Positions 18,064-31,346 are shown, counted from the stretch's first letter. The stretch is DNA of 64,000 bases from Nocardioides luteus (GCF_014648595.1 NZ_BMRK01000006.1:62001-126000); one strand, 5' to 3'. Notes: generated from the sequence alone by a model not told the origin. Program-made: numbers and translations.

Positions 18064-19206
18064 TCAGCGGACGTAGTTGTCGTAGGTGCGGGGGCCGCGG
18101 AAGGGGGCTACGTGCTGGGCGAGGATGCCGACGGGGACGGTCTCGCGCTTGAGGACGCCGTACTCCTCGGGCCAGCTGCCGTCGCGAGGGAGCTTGAAGG
18201 AGCCCATCAGCATGTCGACGACCGGGAGGTGGATGGCGTAGTTGCGGTCCCAGTAGTCGCGATGGCGGGCGTGGTGCCAGTGGTGGTAGCGGGGCAGGAC
18301 GATCAGGTACTCGAGGAAGCCGAAGCGGACGCCGATGTTGGCGTGGGCGACGACGGCCTGGATGCCGACCAGGACCGCGTACGCGTTCACGACCGAGGTC
18401 GAGAAGCCGAGGAAGAGCAGCGGGAGCAGGACGATGCTGCGGGTGAGCACGGTCTCGACGAAGTGGACGCGGGAGCCGGCCAGCCAGTCGAGCTCGGGGC
18501 TGGAGTGGTGCACGGCGTGGAAGCGCCACAGCACCATGATCCGGTGGTAGCAGCGGTGCAGCACGGCCTGGGCGAGGTCGGCGAGGAAGACGGCGAGCGC
18601 GAAGGCCGCCACGAAGGGCAGGTCGCGGATCCAGGCTTGCTGTGCCTCCATGAGGGGTCTCGACAGGCTCGACCACCGGGGTACGGAGACGAGCCACGAG
18701 GTCGATGTGGTCACCAGGATCAAGATGAGCTGGACGAGCACGTGGCTGATGAAGAAGTAGCAGGCGTCGGTGCGCCAGCCGGGGCGGAAGACCGGCACCG
18801 GCCGGCGGGCGAAGGCGTGCTCGAGCGGGATGAAGACCAGCGCCGAGAAGAAGAGCGCGAGCACGAACCAGTCCAGGCCGAGCGCGAACGGGCTGTCCGG
18901 CACCGGCCCCTCGAAGGGCACCCCGGTGCCGCCGAGGAGCACGGCCACGGTGGCGGTGCCGACGCCGGTCAGGGCCAGCCGCCGGTGCTGGTCGCGCAGC
19001 ACCGCGATCGTGCCGGTGAAGAAGGCCGCGGCCAGGCCGACCAGCAGCAGCGTACGCGCGAAGTCCTCGGCGTAGACCGCGCGGAACTCACGCGTGGTCA
19101 GCAGCTCGGGGAAGTGGAAGCAGAGCACCGTCGCCAGGCTCAGGACGCCCAGGAAGCACGAGGCGGCGGGGGCCAGCAGGTGGTGGCGCAGCAAGGTCGT
19201 GGACAT
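18064..19206 (-). CDS. Sterol desaturase/fatty acid hydroxylase family protein
   Basis: A 380-residue di-iron membrane oxygenase. About five membrane segments precede and surround the histidine clusters HRCYHRIMVLWRFHAVHH and YHHWHHARH, with a further His near HLPVVDM, forming the eight-histidine iron site of the family. It should hydroxylate or desaturate a lipid in the membrane; the substrate is unknown. The start is the ATG at 19206 (MSTTLLRHHLL). Residues around position 184 (PRWSSLSRPL) are encoded by an in-frame copy of the dispersed GTCGAG element at 18656-18679, in a loop between membrane regions. Confidence 0.88.
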   Translation of the reverse strand: MSTTLLRHHLLAPAASCFLGVLSLATVLCFHFPELLTTREFRAVYAEDFARTLLLVGLAAAFFTGTIAVLRDQHRRLALTGVGTATVAVLLGGTGVPFEGPVPDSPFALGLDWFVLALFFSALVFIPLEHAFARRPVPVFRPGWRTDACYFFISHVLVQLILILVTTSTSWLVSVPRWSSLSRPLMEAQQAWIRDLPFVAAFALAVFLADLAQAVLHRCYHRIMVLWRFHAVHHSSPELDWLAGSRVHFVETVLTRSIVLLPLLFLGFSTSVVNAYAVLVGIQAVVAHANIGVRFGFLEYLIVLPRYHHWHHARHRDYWDRNYAIHLPVVDMLMGSFKLPRDGSWPEEYGVLKRETVPVGILAQHVAPFRGPRTYDNYVR

Positions 19207-19255
19207 GCCCGAAATTCTGGTCGCCGACGCACCGCCATCGCCTGAGCCCACGTAC

Positions 19256-20110
19256 TCAACTCACCGGGAAGGCCACCGGGTAGGCCTCGGCGAAGTCGGC
19301 CGACCGGGAGACCTGCGCCCACCTCTCGTCCTGCTCGAGGAGCCTGCGGTCGAGGGCCGTCGAGAGCTCGGTCGCGTTGACGCCGAGCGGCAGGTTCTCG
19401 GGGATGTCGCTCCGCTTGGCGACCTGGACGAGGATCTCCGCGGCACGCGCCGGGTCGCCCGCGGGCGCGCTCGACTCCCGTCGTACGGCCATCCGGCCGA
19501 CGGTCTCCGCATAGTCGTCAGCGACCTCGTGGATCGTCATCGAGGCGCCGGCCCAGTCGGTGCGGAAGCCGCTCGGCTCGACGACCAGGACCTTGACGCC
19601 GAACGGTGCCGTCTCGGCGCGCAGCACGCGGCTGAAGCCGTCGATCGCGAACTTCGCGGCCTGGTAGGACGCGATGCCCGGGGTGCCGCCGACGCGGCCG
19701 CCCACCGAGGAGATCTGGATGACGAGCCCACCACGCTGCGCACGCAGCACGGGGACGGCGGCCTTCGAGACGTTGTAGACGCCCCAGAAGTTGGTCTCGA
19801 ACTGCGCCCGGAAGTCGGCGTCGTCCCCGGTCTCGATCGGCGCCACGTTGGCGTAGCCGGCGTTGTTGACGATCACGTCCACGCGACCGAAGCGGTCCGT
19901 CGCCGCTGCGAGCGCTCCGGTGGCGGCGGAGGAGTCGGTGACGTCGAGCGCGAGCGGCAGCAGCCGCTCTCCGTACGTCTCGGCGAGATCGGCGAGCTGC
20001 TCGGGTCGCCGCGCGGTGGCGACGACGTTGTCGCCGGCGTCGAGGGCTGCGGCGACCAGGGCGCGGCCGAGGCCGCGGGAGGATCCGGTGATGAACCAAG
20101 TCTGAGTCAT
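19256..20110 (-). CDS. SDR-family oxidoreductase
   Basis: A 284-residue classical short-chain dehydrogenase/reductase: cofactor motif TGSSRGLGRAL at the N-terminus, NNAGYAN near residue 88, an active-site Ser in QISSVGGRVG, and Tyr and Lys in YQAAKFAIDGFSRVLRAE. The ATARRPEQ segment after the second strand suggests NADP(H) preference. The C-terminal part is longer than minimal SDRs. It lies divergent from a TetR regulator across a 58-bp gap containing two similar TTTAG-ACAAC motifs, so that regulator probably controls it. The substrate is unknown. Confidence 0.93.
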   Translation of the reverse strand: MTQTWFITGSSRGLGRALVAAALDAGDNVVATARRPEQLADLAETYGERLLPLALDVTDSSAATGALAAATDRFGRVDVIVNNAGYANVAPIETGDDADFRAQFETNFWGVYNVSKAAVPVLRAQRGGLVIQISSVGGRVGGTPGIASYQAAKFAIDGFSRVLRAETAPFGVKVLVVEPSGFRTDWAGASMTIHEVADDYAETVGRMAVRRESSAPAGDPARAAEILVQVAKRSDIPENLPLGVNATELSTALDRRLLEQDERWAQVSRSADFAEAYPVAFPVS

Positions 20111-20168
20111 ATGTTTAGTACAACACCGGTTCGTTATTTAGACAACTCCGTTGCGCTACAGTGACGGC

Positions 20169-20837
20169 ATGCCTCCTGCCGAGTTCCAGCGCGCCCGCAG
20201 CAGCGCCGCCAAGCAGGCCCGCGAGTCAGCGATCCTCGAGGCCGCGCGCCGACTCGGGTCGAGCGGCGAGATCCGCCGCGTCACGCTGACCGACATCGCG
20301 GCCGAGATCGGCATGCACAAGTCAGCGCTGCTGCGCTACTTCGAGACCCGCGAGCAGATCTTCCTGCGGCTCACCGCTGAGGGTTGGCAGGAGTGGTCGG
20401 CGAGCCTGCGCGCCGACCTCGACGGCCTCGACTCCCCCACACCCGCCGCGGTGGCGGAACTCTTCGCACGCAGCCTCGCCGCCCGCGGGATGTTCTGCGA
20501 CCTCCTCGCTCAGGCCCCGATGAACCTCGAGCGCAACGTCTCGGTCGAGACCGTCCGCGAGTTCAAGCTCGTCACGCTCGCGGAGGTCGACGCGATCGTC
20601 ACGGCCCTACGCCGCCTGCTGCCCGGGCTCACCGAGGGCGACGGGGTCGACATCGTCGCCACCGCCACCGCGCTGGCCGGGGCGCTCTGGCAGATCTCGA
20701 CGCCGGGTCCGGAGGTGGCCGACCTCTACCGGAGCGACCCTCGTCTCGGACACGCCGTGGTCGACCTCGAGCCTCGCCTGGGGCGCCTGCTCACGGCGCT
20801 GATCGAGGGGCTGCTGGGTTCACGGGGTCGTGGCTGA
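20169..20837 (+). CDS. TetR-family transcriptional regulator
   Basis: A 222-residue TetR-type regulator: the N-terminal DNA-binding domain includes RVTLTDIAAEIGMHKSALLRYFETREQIFLRLT, and an all-helical ligand-binding domain follows with the ATALAGALWQISTPGPE segment seen in the TetR_C_17-like group. The ATG at 20169 is preferred to an upstream start at 20151. Divergent from the SDR gene, its likely target. Its last 18 bases overlap the end of the convergent acyl-CoA ligase gene. Confidence 0.92.
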   Translation: MPPAEFQRARSSAAKQARESAILEAARRLGSSGEIRRVTLTDIAAEIGMHKSALLRYFETREQIFLRLTAEGWQEWSASLRADLDGLDSPTPAAVAELFARSLAARGMFCDLLAQAPMNLERNVSVETVREFKLVTLAEVDAIVTALRRLLPGLTEGDGVDIVATATALAGALWQISTPGPEVADLYRSDPRLGHAVVDLEPRLGRLLTALIEGLLGSRGRG

Positions 20838-22418
20838 CGTCGCTCCCGGAGGGGTTTCGACAGGCTCGACCATCGAGGCGCGCAGCTCGGTCTTGCGCAC
20901 CTTGCCGCCGGCGTTGCGGGGCAGCATCTCGAGCGTGACGAGATCCTTGGGGAGCTTGAACCGGGCCAGCCGGGTGGTCAGGAACTCGTTCAGCCCCTCG
21001 AGATCGACGGTCTCGCCGGGCTTCGGCACGACGTACGCCACCGGCACCTCTCCCCAGCGCTCGTCGCTGCGACCGATGACGGCCGCCTCGAGCACCGAGG
21101 GGTGGGCGTGGATGGCGTTCTCGACCTCCGCGCTGTAGACGTTCTCGCCGCCGCTGATGATCATGTCCTTGGCACGGTCGACGACCCAGATGAATCCCTC
21201 CTCGTCCTGGCGCACCAGGTCGCCGGAGTGGAACCAGCCGCCGGCGAAGGCCTTCGCGGTGGCCTCGGGGTTGTTCCAGTAGCCCTTGGTCACGGTCGGG
21301 CCGCGGTAGACGATCTCCCCGACCTCGCCGACGGGGACGTCGTTCATCTCGCCGTCGACGATCCGGTACTGGATCGTCGGGATCGGACGCCCGACCGAGC
21401 CGAGCTTGCGCAGCGAGTCCTCACCGCGCAGCACGCAGGTGATCGGTGAGGTCTCGGTCTGGCCGAAGACGGCCACGTTGAGCGCGTCCGGGAAGGTGTC
21501 GGCCATCGCCTTGAGCAGCGTCTCCGAGGCCGGGGCCGCACCCCAGGAGATGATCCGCAGCTTCAGGTCGCGCTCCTTGATGTCCGGCAGCGCGCAGATC
21601 GCCTGCCACTGCTGGGGCACGTTGAAGACGACCGTGGCGCCCTCACGCTCCCAGGCGTCGACGACCTGCGCCGGGTCGAAGGCGCCGAGCGGGTGGATCA
21701 CGCTCGGGATGCCGAGCAGGAAGTTCGCGGCGAGCGAGCCGAGGCCGGCGATGTGGAAGAACGGCGCCGTCATGAAGGCGATGTCCGACTCGTCGCCGAC
21801 GTCGTTGGCACGGATGCACGTCAGCGCCTGCATCTGCATGTTGTGGTGCGTCAGCATGGCGCCCTTGGGCTTCCCGGTCGTGCCCGAGGTGTACATGATC
21901 AGCGCCACCGAGTCCTCGGAGATGTCCTCGAGCTCGATCGGCTCGTGGGCCTCGACCAGGCTCTCGTACGTCTCCATCCCCTCGGCCGCGCCGATCACGA
22001 TCCGCGTCTTCAGGCCGGGCGCGAGGCCGCCGACGGCCGCGGCGAGCGGAGCGAGCAGCTCCTCGGTCACGATCGCGGTCGACCCGCTGTCCTCGACCAG
22101 GCCGACGATCTCCGGCGGCGTCAGGCGGGCGTTGACCGGCACCGCGATCGCGCCCAGGCTGTTGATCCCGAAGACCGCCTCGACGAACTCGGGCCGGTTG
22201 AGGGTCAGCAGGATCACCCGGTCGCCCTGCTGTACGCCGCGCTCCCGCAGCGCGCCGGCGAACCGCAGTGAGCGCTCGTGCAGCTGCCGCCAGGTGGTGT
22301 TCTCCCCGAGGAAACGCAGGGCCGTCGCATCGGGCCGCATCACGGCATGCCCGGCGGTCTGGCTCATCCAGTGACTGCGAAACGTCCAGGCCGGGGCCTG
22401 CGCAACTCCATCGGTCAT
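20820..22418 (-). CDS. Acyl-CoA synthetase (AMP-forming)
   Basis: A 532-residue AMP-dependent ligase that activates a carboxylic acid to its CoA thioester through an adenylate. It shows the P-loop YTSGTTGKPKGAMLTHHN, NVAVFGQTETS, the YRGPTVTKGYWNNPEAT region, the hinge GDLVRQDEEGFIWVVDRAKDMIISGGENVY and the catalytic lysine in PRNAGGKVRKTEL. It resembles medium- or long-chain fatty acid or aromatic acid ligases. The start is the ATG at 22418 behind AGAGGGAGAT. The C-terminal tail MVEPVETPPGATSATTP lies past the catalytic Lys and is encoded by a dispersed GTCGAG element. Confidence 0.93.
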   Translation of the reverse strand: MTDGVAQAPAWTFRSHWMSQTAGHAVMRPDATALRFLGENTTWRQLHERSLRFAGALRERGVQQGDRVILLTLNRPEFVEAVFGINSLGAIAVPVNARLTPPEIVGLVEDSGSTAIVTEELLAPLAAAVGGLAPGLKTRIVIGAAEGMETYESLVEAHEPIELEDISEDSVALIMYTSGTTGKPKGAMLTHHNMQMQALTCIRANDVGDESDIAFMTAPFFHIAGLGSLAANFLLGIPSVIHPLGAFDPAQVVDAWEREGATVVFNVPQQWQAICALPDIKERDLKLRIISWGAAPASETLLKAMADTFPDALNVAVFGQTETSPITCVLRGEDSLRKLGSVGRPIPTIQYRIVDGEMNDVPVGEVGEIVYRGPTVTKGYWNNPEATAKAFAGGWFHSGDLVRQDEEGFIWVVDRAKDMIISGGENVYSAEVENAIHAHPSVLEAAVIGRSDERWGEVPVAYVVPKPGETVDLEGLNEFLTTRLARFKLPKDLVTLEMLPRNAGGKVRKTELRASMVEPVETPPGATSATTP

Positions 22419-22443
22419 CGATCTCCCTCTCGCAGACCGAAAC

Positions 22444-22685
22444 CATGTGGTTCCCGTCACATGATTTTTTAATACAGATTCATATTCGGATGCAAGGGCT
22501 GTCTCGTCGGCGCTTGTCGTCGGCCCGCGGGCTCGAAGGGTCGGGCAAATTCCCGCCATGGCGGGAAAATGGTCCGCTCCCCAGCGAGACCCGCGGTGAG
22601 TCGAGGCCGCCAGGGAGATCGAGACGACGTACTCTCAGAAGACCCGCCGAGATGTGAACGACGCCACAAAATCGAATCTGCATTA
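22444..22685. promoter_or_regulatory. Divergent control region with palindromes and paired boxes
   Basis: Between the acyl-CoA ligase and a TetR gene are TTCCCGCCATGGCGGGAA (22550-22567, a perfect 18-bp palindrome) and CATGTG-N8-CACATG (22444-22463). Two related 17-bp boxes lie in opposite orientation, TAATACAGATTCATATT (22470-22486) and TAATGCAGATTCGATTT (on the minus strand, 22669-22685). The second box abuts the TetR start, and the first lies about 50 bp before the ligase start, as expected for operators serving both promoters. Confidence 0.55.
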
Positions 22686-22695
22686 GAATTTTCCC

Positions 22696-23283
22696 GTGGC
22701 ATCGAAGGCCGAGAAGACTCGCAAGCGGATCCTGGACGCGGCAGCGTCCGTGCTCTCCCAGCGCGGCTACGCGGGCATGCGCCTGGGCGAGGTCGCCGAG
22801 GTCGCCGGGGTGCAGGCTCCGGCGATCTACTACCACTTCGCCTCCCGCGACGAGCTGGTCGAAGAGGTGATGTGGTCGGGCGCCCACGCCGTACGCCTTC
22901 ATGTCGAGGATGCCGTCGCGGCGCTGCCCGACGACACCGGCCCGCTCGACCGGATCATGACCGCCGTCGACGCCCACCTGCGCTACGAGCTGGAGATCTC
23001 CGACTACGCCACCGCCTCGATCCGCAACGCCCGGCACGTACCGGAGGCGCTTCGGGACCGACCGGCCGCCGAGGAGTCGCTCTACAGCCGTTGCTGGCGC
23101 GACCTGTTCGACGACGCGAAGAAGGAAGGGACGATTCGCGACGACCTCGACGCCACGACCTTCCGGATGCTCTTGCTGGGGTCGCTGAACTGGGTGGTGG
23201 AGTGGTGGCGGCCCGAGGTGCGGCCTCTGGACGAGGTGATCGCCGTCGCCCAGGACATGGTGCGGCGGACGGTCACCTCGTGA
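22696..23283 (+). CDS. TetR-family transcriptional regulator
   Basis: A 195-residue TetR protein: TRKRILDAAASVLSQRGYAGMRLGEVAEVAGVQAPAIYYHFASRDELVEEV is the canonical DNA-binding domain and its ligand domain is helical. Start GTG at 22696. It is divergent from the acyl-CoA ligase and probably represses it, releasing on an acyl-CoA, in the manner of FadR- or PaaR-type TetR proteins; the ligand is inferred. Its stop touches the fdhD stop (TGATCA). Confidence 0.92.
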   Translation: MASKAEKTRKRILDAAASVLSQRGYAGMRLGEVAEVAGVQAPAIYYHFASRDELVEEVMWSGAHAVRLHVEDAVAALPDDTGPLDRIMTAVDAHLRYELEISDYATASIRNARHVPEALRDRPAAEESLYSRCWRDLFDDAKKEGTIRDDLDATTFRMLLLGSLNWVVEWWRPEVRPLDEVIAVAQDMVRRTVTS

Positions 23284-24147
23284 TCAGCCGACCTGGTCTC
23301 GACGGGCTCGACCTCCCGTAGGCACCGCCTCGATGCGGTCGGCGCCGGCGTAGACGTTCATCGAGCTCCCGCGCAGGAAACCGACCAGGGTCAGGCCGTT
23401 GTCGTCGGCCAGGTCGACGGCCAGCGAGGAGGGCGCCGAGACCGCGGCGAGCAGCGGGATGCCGGCCATCACCGCCTTCTGGACGAGCTCGAAGGAGGCC
23501 CGCCCGCTCACCATCAGCATGCTGTTGCGCAGGGGCAGCATGCCCTCGCGCAGCGCGTGGCCGATCACCTTGTCGACAGCGTTGTGGCGGCCGACGTCCT
23601 CCCGCACGCAGAGCAGCTCGCCGTCGGCGTCGAAGAGCCCGGCGGCGTGCAGGCCGCCGGTGCTGTCGAAGACCCGCTGGGCCTCGCGCAGCCGCTCGGG
23701 CAGGCGGGTCAGGAGCTCAGGGGTGACGCGGAGGGAGTCCTCGGCGACCGTCCAGGCCGAGGACGTACGCACCGCCTCGAGGGAGGCCTTCCCGCACAGG
23801 CCGCACGAGGAGGTCGTGTAGAAGCTGCGTTCCAGCGAGGCGTCGGGCGGGGAGACGTGGGGGGCGAGCCCGACGTCGACGACGTTGTAGGTGTTGCCGC
23901 CGTCGGCCGTCGCGCCGGCACAGTAGCGCACGCTCACCACATCGTCGGCCGAGTGCACGACCCCCTCGCTGACCAGGAAGCCGATGGCCAGGTCGAAGTC
24001 GCCGCCGGGGGTGCGCATGGTGACCGTCAGCGGTCGCCCGTCGACCCTGATCTCCATCGGCTCCTCGGCGGCCAGCGAGTCCGGCCGGCGGGTGATGACG
24101 CCGTCGCGCACCCGCAGCACCGGTCGTCCCACGGTCACTCTTCCCAT
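23284..24147 (-). CDS. fdhD: Formate dehydrogenase accessory sulfurtransferase
   Basis: FdhD transfers sulfur from a cysteine desulfurase to the molybdenum or tungsten cofactor of formate dehydrogenase. The 287-residue protein has the functional cysteine pair in [15 protein letters not shown], the [20 protein letters not shown] segment and the [13 protein letters not shown] motif. The start ATG is at 24147. No formate dehydrogenase subunit lies in this window. The last ten residues ([10 protein letters not shown]) are encoded by a dispersed GTCGAG element (23295-23313) that also supplies the approach to the stop codon. Confidence 0.94.
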   Translation of the reverse strand: MGRVTVGRPVLRVRDGVITRRPDSLAAEEPMEIRVDGRPLTVTMRTPGGDFDLAIGFLVSEGVVHSADDVVSVRYCAGATADGGNTYNVVDVGLAPHVSPPDASLERSFYTTSSCGLCGKASLEAVRTSSAWTVAEDSLRVTPELLTRLPERLREAQRVFDSTGGLHAAGLFDADGELLCVREDVGRHNAVDKVIGHALREGMLPLRNSMLMVSGRASFELVQKAVMAGIPLLAAVSAPSSLAVDLADDNGLTLVGFLRGSSMNVYAGADRIEAVPTGGRARRDQVG

Positions 24148-24292
24148 GTCAGCTCCTGATGTGAGGGATCTTGCGGCCAGGGGCCGGTCCTTCCACCGTA
24201 CGCCCGGCGTGCCGCCAGTTGAGCCGTCGACTCGGCACACGATCGTGAAGCCACGTACGATCTGCCTACCTACGACTGGGGCCGGAGGTTCC

Positions 24293-25234
24293 GTGAACGA
24301 GATCCAGCTCAGCGATCTGAGCCTTGGACGCCATATTGCGCAGGGGTCGCAGGGCCGCATCATCGAGCTGGCCGACCACCCCGGGACGGTGGCGAAGCTC
24401 TACCGCTCGCGCGAGCGCGGCCTGGTGGACGGTCGCGCCCTCGCCGAGCTCGTCCGTATCCGCGGCCTCGTCGCGAGCGAAGGCCTGCAGGTCGACCACT
24501 TCGCCGCCTGGCCGCACACCGTCGTGCTCGACGGCCTGCGCACCGCCGGATTCCTGATGCAGCGCGTCCACGACCCGTTCCTGGCCGGCTTCGGCCCGAC
24601 CACCGCGCTGGCCGAGCTCGGCCTCCTCGTCGACACCGGCGACGTCTCGCGGCCCGGGGTCTACGAGCGGGTGCTGCTGATGCGCGCGCTGGCCGCCGCG
24701 ATGGACGCCCTCCACCGCCAGGGGCTGGTCCTCGGCGACCTCTCCCCGCGCAACATCGCCTGGTCGGTCTCCCCCGTCCCCCGGGTGATGCTGCTGGACT
24801 GCGACGGCATCCGTCCGGCCGGTGAGGACGGCGTGCTGCCGCCCGCCGACACCCGTGGCTGGGAGGACCCGAGCAATGTGGGCCGTCCGCCGACGGCCGA
24901 CAGCGACCGCTACAAGCTGGCGCTCACGATCTCCCGGGTGCTCACCGGCAACCGCAACGCGGCGCCGGCCCTGCGTCCCGACCTGAGCTTCGCCGGCGAG
25001 GCCGGCATCCTGGTCGGCCCGCTCACCCGGCTGATGGACCAGGCCGCCGGCCCGCCCGGGCTCCGCCCGACCGCGTCGCAGTGGGCGACCGTCCTGGACG
25101 TACGCAGCCCATGGGCCGGCGGCTCGCAGCCGATGGCTCCGCCCACGCCGGCGCCGATGTCCCCGGCGATGCGCTCACGCGGGTCCTCCCCCAGCGGCGA
25201 GATCCTGCGGCCGTTCCGGCGTCAGTCGCGCTGA
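24293..25234 (+). CDS. Atypical protein kinase-like protein
   Basis: A 313-residue protein with a recognisable but divergent kinase fold. A short glycine loop QGSQGRI (17-23) precedes Lys35 in VAKLYRS. The catalytic loop [14 protein letters not shown] (141-154) has Asp and Asn, and a DCDG (169-172) stands in place of DFG. No Pro-Glu activation loop or C-terminal sensor is obvious, and the last 60 residues are Pro/Ser-rich and likely disordered. The GDLSPRN catalytic loop is of the type seen in bacterial YegI- and TerY-linked kinases rather than PknB. The GTG start lies behind GGAGG. It stands alone, so its partner is unknown. Confidence 0.75.
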   Translation: MNEIQLSDLSLGRHIAQGSQGRIIELADHPGTVAKLYRSRERGLVDGRALAELVRIRGLVASEGLQVDHFAAWPHTVVLDGLRTAGFLMQRVHDPFLAGFGPTTALAELGLLVDTGDVSRPGVYERVLLMRALAAAMDALHRQGLVLGDLSPRNIAWSVSPVPRVMLLDCDGIRPAGEDGVLPPADTRGWEDPSNVGRPPTADSDRYKLALTISRVLTGNRNAAPALRPDLSFAGEAGILVGPLTRLMDQAAGPPGLRPTASQWATVLDVRSPWAGGSQPMAPPTPAPMSPAMRSRGSSPSGEILRPFRRQSR

Positions 25235-25238
25235 CGGC

Positions 25239-25643
25239 TCAGGTCGCCGACCACCCCGACCAGCGGGCCACCGCGATGACGATCACCGGCCCTGTCGGCG
25301 GGCGGTCGCGGTAGTCGGCGTACTTCTCGACCAGCGGAGCGAGGTCGTGGGTCTCGTGCACCTGCGCGCGGCCGTCGGCACGGGCCCACCACAGCTGTGA
25401 CCAGTCGTCGTCGTAGGCGTCGACCAGCAGCGAGACCGCCGGGTTCGCCTCGATGTCGGCCAGCCGGCGCAGCCGGGTCGTCGACTTCGGCTTGTGGTCG
25501 ACCGCGGTGAGGATCGTGTCGCCGTCGGCGAGCGCGAAGACGATGGGCACGATCCGGGGCGTGGCGTCGGCCGAGGCCGTCGCCAGCCGGCCCACCCGGG
25601 CCTCGGCGAACCGCTCCCTGGCCCACTGCTCCTCGCGCCGCAC
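25239..25643 (-). CDS. PPOX-class F420-dependent oxidoreductase-like protein
   Basis: A 134-residue split-barrel flavin-reductase-fold protein starting MRREEQWARERFAEARVGRLATASADATPRIVPIVFAL, with a PKSTTRLRRLADIEANPAVSLLVD core and a C-terminal WSGWSA. This matches the TIGR03668-like PPOX group of actinobacteria, most members of which use coenzyme F420. Start GTG at 25643. It ends four bases from the convergent kinase-like gene. The electron acceptor is unknown. Confidence 0.85.
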   Translation of the reverse strand: MRREEQWARERFAEARVGRLATASADATPRIVPIVFALADGDTILTAVDHKPKSTTRLRRLADIEANPAVSLLVDAYDDDWSQLWWARADGRAQVHETHDLAPLVEKYADYRDRPPTGPVIVIAVARWSGWSAT

Positions 25644-25767
25644 CGCTCGAGCCTATGTGACGAGGATGGCGGGCGTGCGCACATGCTCGCGACTCCCACG
25701 TCCCGGCCGGGGCCGGTTACGGTTCGCTCCATGGTGACTCCTCCGCTCCCCCGGCCCGAGGGACGTC

Positions 25768-26489
25768 GTGCTGCCCGCTGAGGCCGAGCGGCTGCTCACC
25801 CCTGACCTGGTCGAGTGGCTCGCGGACCTGGTCGACCCGGCGCTGCTCCGGAAGGAGTCGCCGAAGGCTCAGCTGCAGGGGCTGACGAGCGCGGTCGTGC
25901 ACCGTGTCGGGGTCAACGAGACCTTCGGGCTGCTGCACTTCCGCGAGGAGCTCGAGCACAACCCGCTGCCGCTGCGTGACCCGGACGGGCTCAGGCTGGT
26001 CCTGGTCACCAGCCGGGGTGAGGACCTGGCCGTCGACGACGTCGAGTTCGTCGACTGGAGCCGCGACGACGACTGCCAGCGGTGCCGGACCGCGCTGGAG
26101 AGCTGGACACCGCCGGCCTTCGACCGGAGCGCGCGGATCACGTCGGTCGGCGCGCTTCACATCGCCTACGACAACGCCGGTCGGGCGGGCATCAGGTCCG
26201 CGGAGCTGCTGGCGCGGCTCCGCCCGGCGGTCGCCCGCGCGAACGCCGATCTCGACTCCTGGGACTCCGAGACGGTCGGTGCCTACTGGCACCCGACGAC
26301 CGAGAGCTGGGCCCACGTGGTCCCGCTGGCTCTCGACCCCGAGCGCGGCCCGGTGGCGGGCGTGCTCACCCGCCACCCGGACGGCTACCACCTCGTCACG
26401 ATCCTGACGCGGCGTACGGCCTTCTGGAACGTGGCCAGCGTCGGTCAGGTTCCGCCGGCATGGCTCGACCATGCCGGCGGGACCGAGAC

Positions 26490-26508
<19 letters not shown>
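25768..26508 (+). CDS. Hypothetical protein, unrecognised family
   Basis: A 246-residue soluble, acidic protein with no signal peptide or membrane segment. A single CxxC (DDDCQRCRT) lies near residue 108. The first 85 residues form a helical part then a strand-rich part, and the C-terminal half repeats strand-rich segments around [16 protein letters not shown]. Start GTG at 25768 behind GAGGGA. The gene overlaps the end of convergent metH by 19 bases. No function is proposed. Confidence 0.75.
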
Positions 26509-30200
<3,692 letters not shown>

Positions 30201-30388
30201 TCTGTTTTCCTCTCCCGGCGGGCCGGCTGTGTGCTCGGCTCTGCCTGAAACACGCTACGACGTAGATGTTCAGACGGGGCCATCTCATTCCGAATCCTGA
30301 CACCGGTGGTCCACCAGGTGGGAATCGCTGAGGTGTACGCGGCGTGAACGGCACCGTCGGGCTGGCCTGCATGACTAGGGTGGAGGGC

Positions 30389-31237
30389 GTGATCGAGATC
30401 GAAGAGACCCGCGACCTGGTCGATCCTGTGGTGATCGCAGCGTTCGAGGGATGGAACGACGCGGCGGACGCCGCGTCCGGGACGGTTGACCACCTCATGG
30501 ACGTCTGGGGCGCGCGCGTCGTGGCCGAGATCGACCCCGAGGACTTCTACGACTACCAGGTCAACCGCCCTGTCACCGGCGTCGACGAGAACGGCTTCCG
30601 GTCGATCACCTGGCCGACCACCCAGATCGCGGTCTGCTCCCCGCCCGATCTCGACCGCGACATCATCCTGGTGCGCGGCATCGAGCCCAACATGCGCTGG
30701 AAGCAGTTCGTCAGCGAGATCCTGGAGTGCGTCGACGACCTCGGCGGCCAGCTCGTGGTGACCCTCGGCGCGCTGCTCGCCGACGCACCCCACACCCGGC
30801 CGATCCCGGTCTCCGGCACCGCCACCGAGCCCGACCTCGTCGACCGGCTCAAGCTCGACTCCCCCTCCTACGAGGGCCCGACCGGCATCGTCGGCGTGCT
30901 GCAGGAGGCGTGCGTGCAGAACGACATCCCCGCCGTCTCCTACTGGGCCGCGGTCCCCCACTACGTCGCCGCGCCGCCCTGCCCCAAGGCCACTCTCGCG
31001 ATCGTCAACAAGCTCGAGGACCTGCTGCAGTGCTCCATCCCGCTCGGCGACCTCCCCGAGGACTCCCGGGCCTGGGAGCGCGGTGTCAACGACCTCGCCG
31101 AGGAGGACGAGGACGTCTCCGACTACGTACGCTCCCTGGAGGAGGCCCGCGACACCGCCGACCTCCCCGAGGCCTCCGGCGACGCGATCGCCCGGGAGTT
31201 CGAGCGGTACCTCAAGCGCCGCACCGACGACTCCTAG
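30389..31237 (+). CDS. PAC2-family protein
   Basis: A 282-residue protein of the PAC2 family (proteasome-assembly-chaperone-like): DLVDPVVIAAFEGWNDAADAASGTVDHL at the N-terminus, VTLGALLADAPHTRPIPV in the core and an acidic C-terminal tail. The bacterial role is unclear; family members in actinobacteria are often next to mshC, as here. The start GTG at 30389 has AGGG eight bases upstream; an ATG at 30371 would add six residues. The gene is divergent from metH and converges on mshC across a repeat-rich gap. Confidence 0.88.
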   Translation: MIEIEETRDLVDPVVIAAFEGWNDAADAASGTVDHLMDVWGARVVAEIDPEDFYDYQVNRPVTGVDENGFRSITWPTTQIAVCSPPDLDRDIILVRGIEPNMRWKQFVSEILECVDDLGGQLVVTLGALLADAPHTRPIPVSGTATEPDLVDRLKLDSPSYEGPTGIVGVLQEACVQNDIPAVSYWAAVPHYVAAPPCPKATLAIVNKLEDLLQCSIPLGDLPEDSRAWERGVNDLAEEDEDVSDYVRSLEEARDTADLPEASGDAIAREFERYLKRRTDDS

Positions 31238-31240
31238 CCC

Positions 31241-31330
31241 CACCGGCCGAACCGGCACCCCCACCGGCCGAACCGTCAGCCCCGCTGGTCGAACCGTCAG
31301 CCCGGCCGAACCGTCAGCCCGCTGGTCGAG
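31241..31330. repeat. Short tandem repeats after the PAC2 gene
   Basis: Five degenerate 17-22-bp units follow the PAC2 stop, each with a core like GGCCGAACCGTCAGCCCC or GCTGGTCGAACCGTCAGCC. Together they look like a slippage expansion of the left half of a dispersed GTCGAG element, which continues into the hairpin that follows. Confidence 0.7.
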
Positions 31331-31346
31331 CCGCGAGCGCCAGCGA

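Noticed and set aside
24148-24292. Extended N-terminus of FdhD to 24363
   Set aside because: The extra residues lack homology-like pattern, and the ATG at 24147 gives the usual family N-terminus.
30201-30388. Cobalamin or SAM riboswitch before metH
   Set aside because: No B12-box or SAM-aptamer consensus is present on the transcript strand; only a short GC-rich hairpin is seen.
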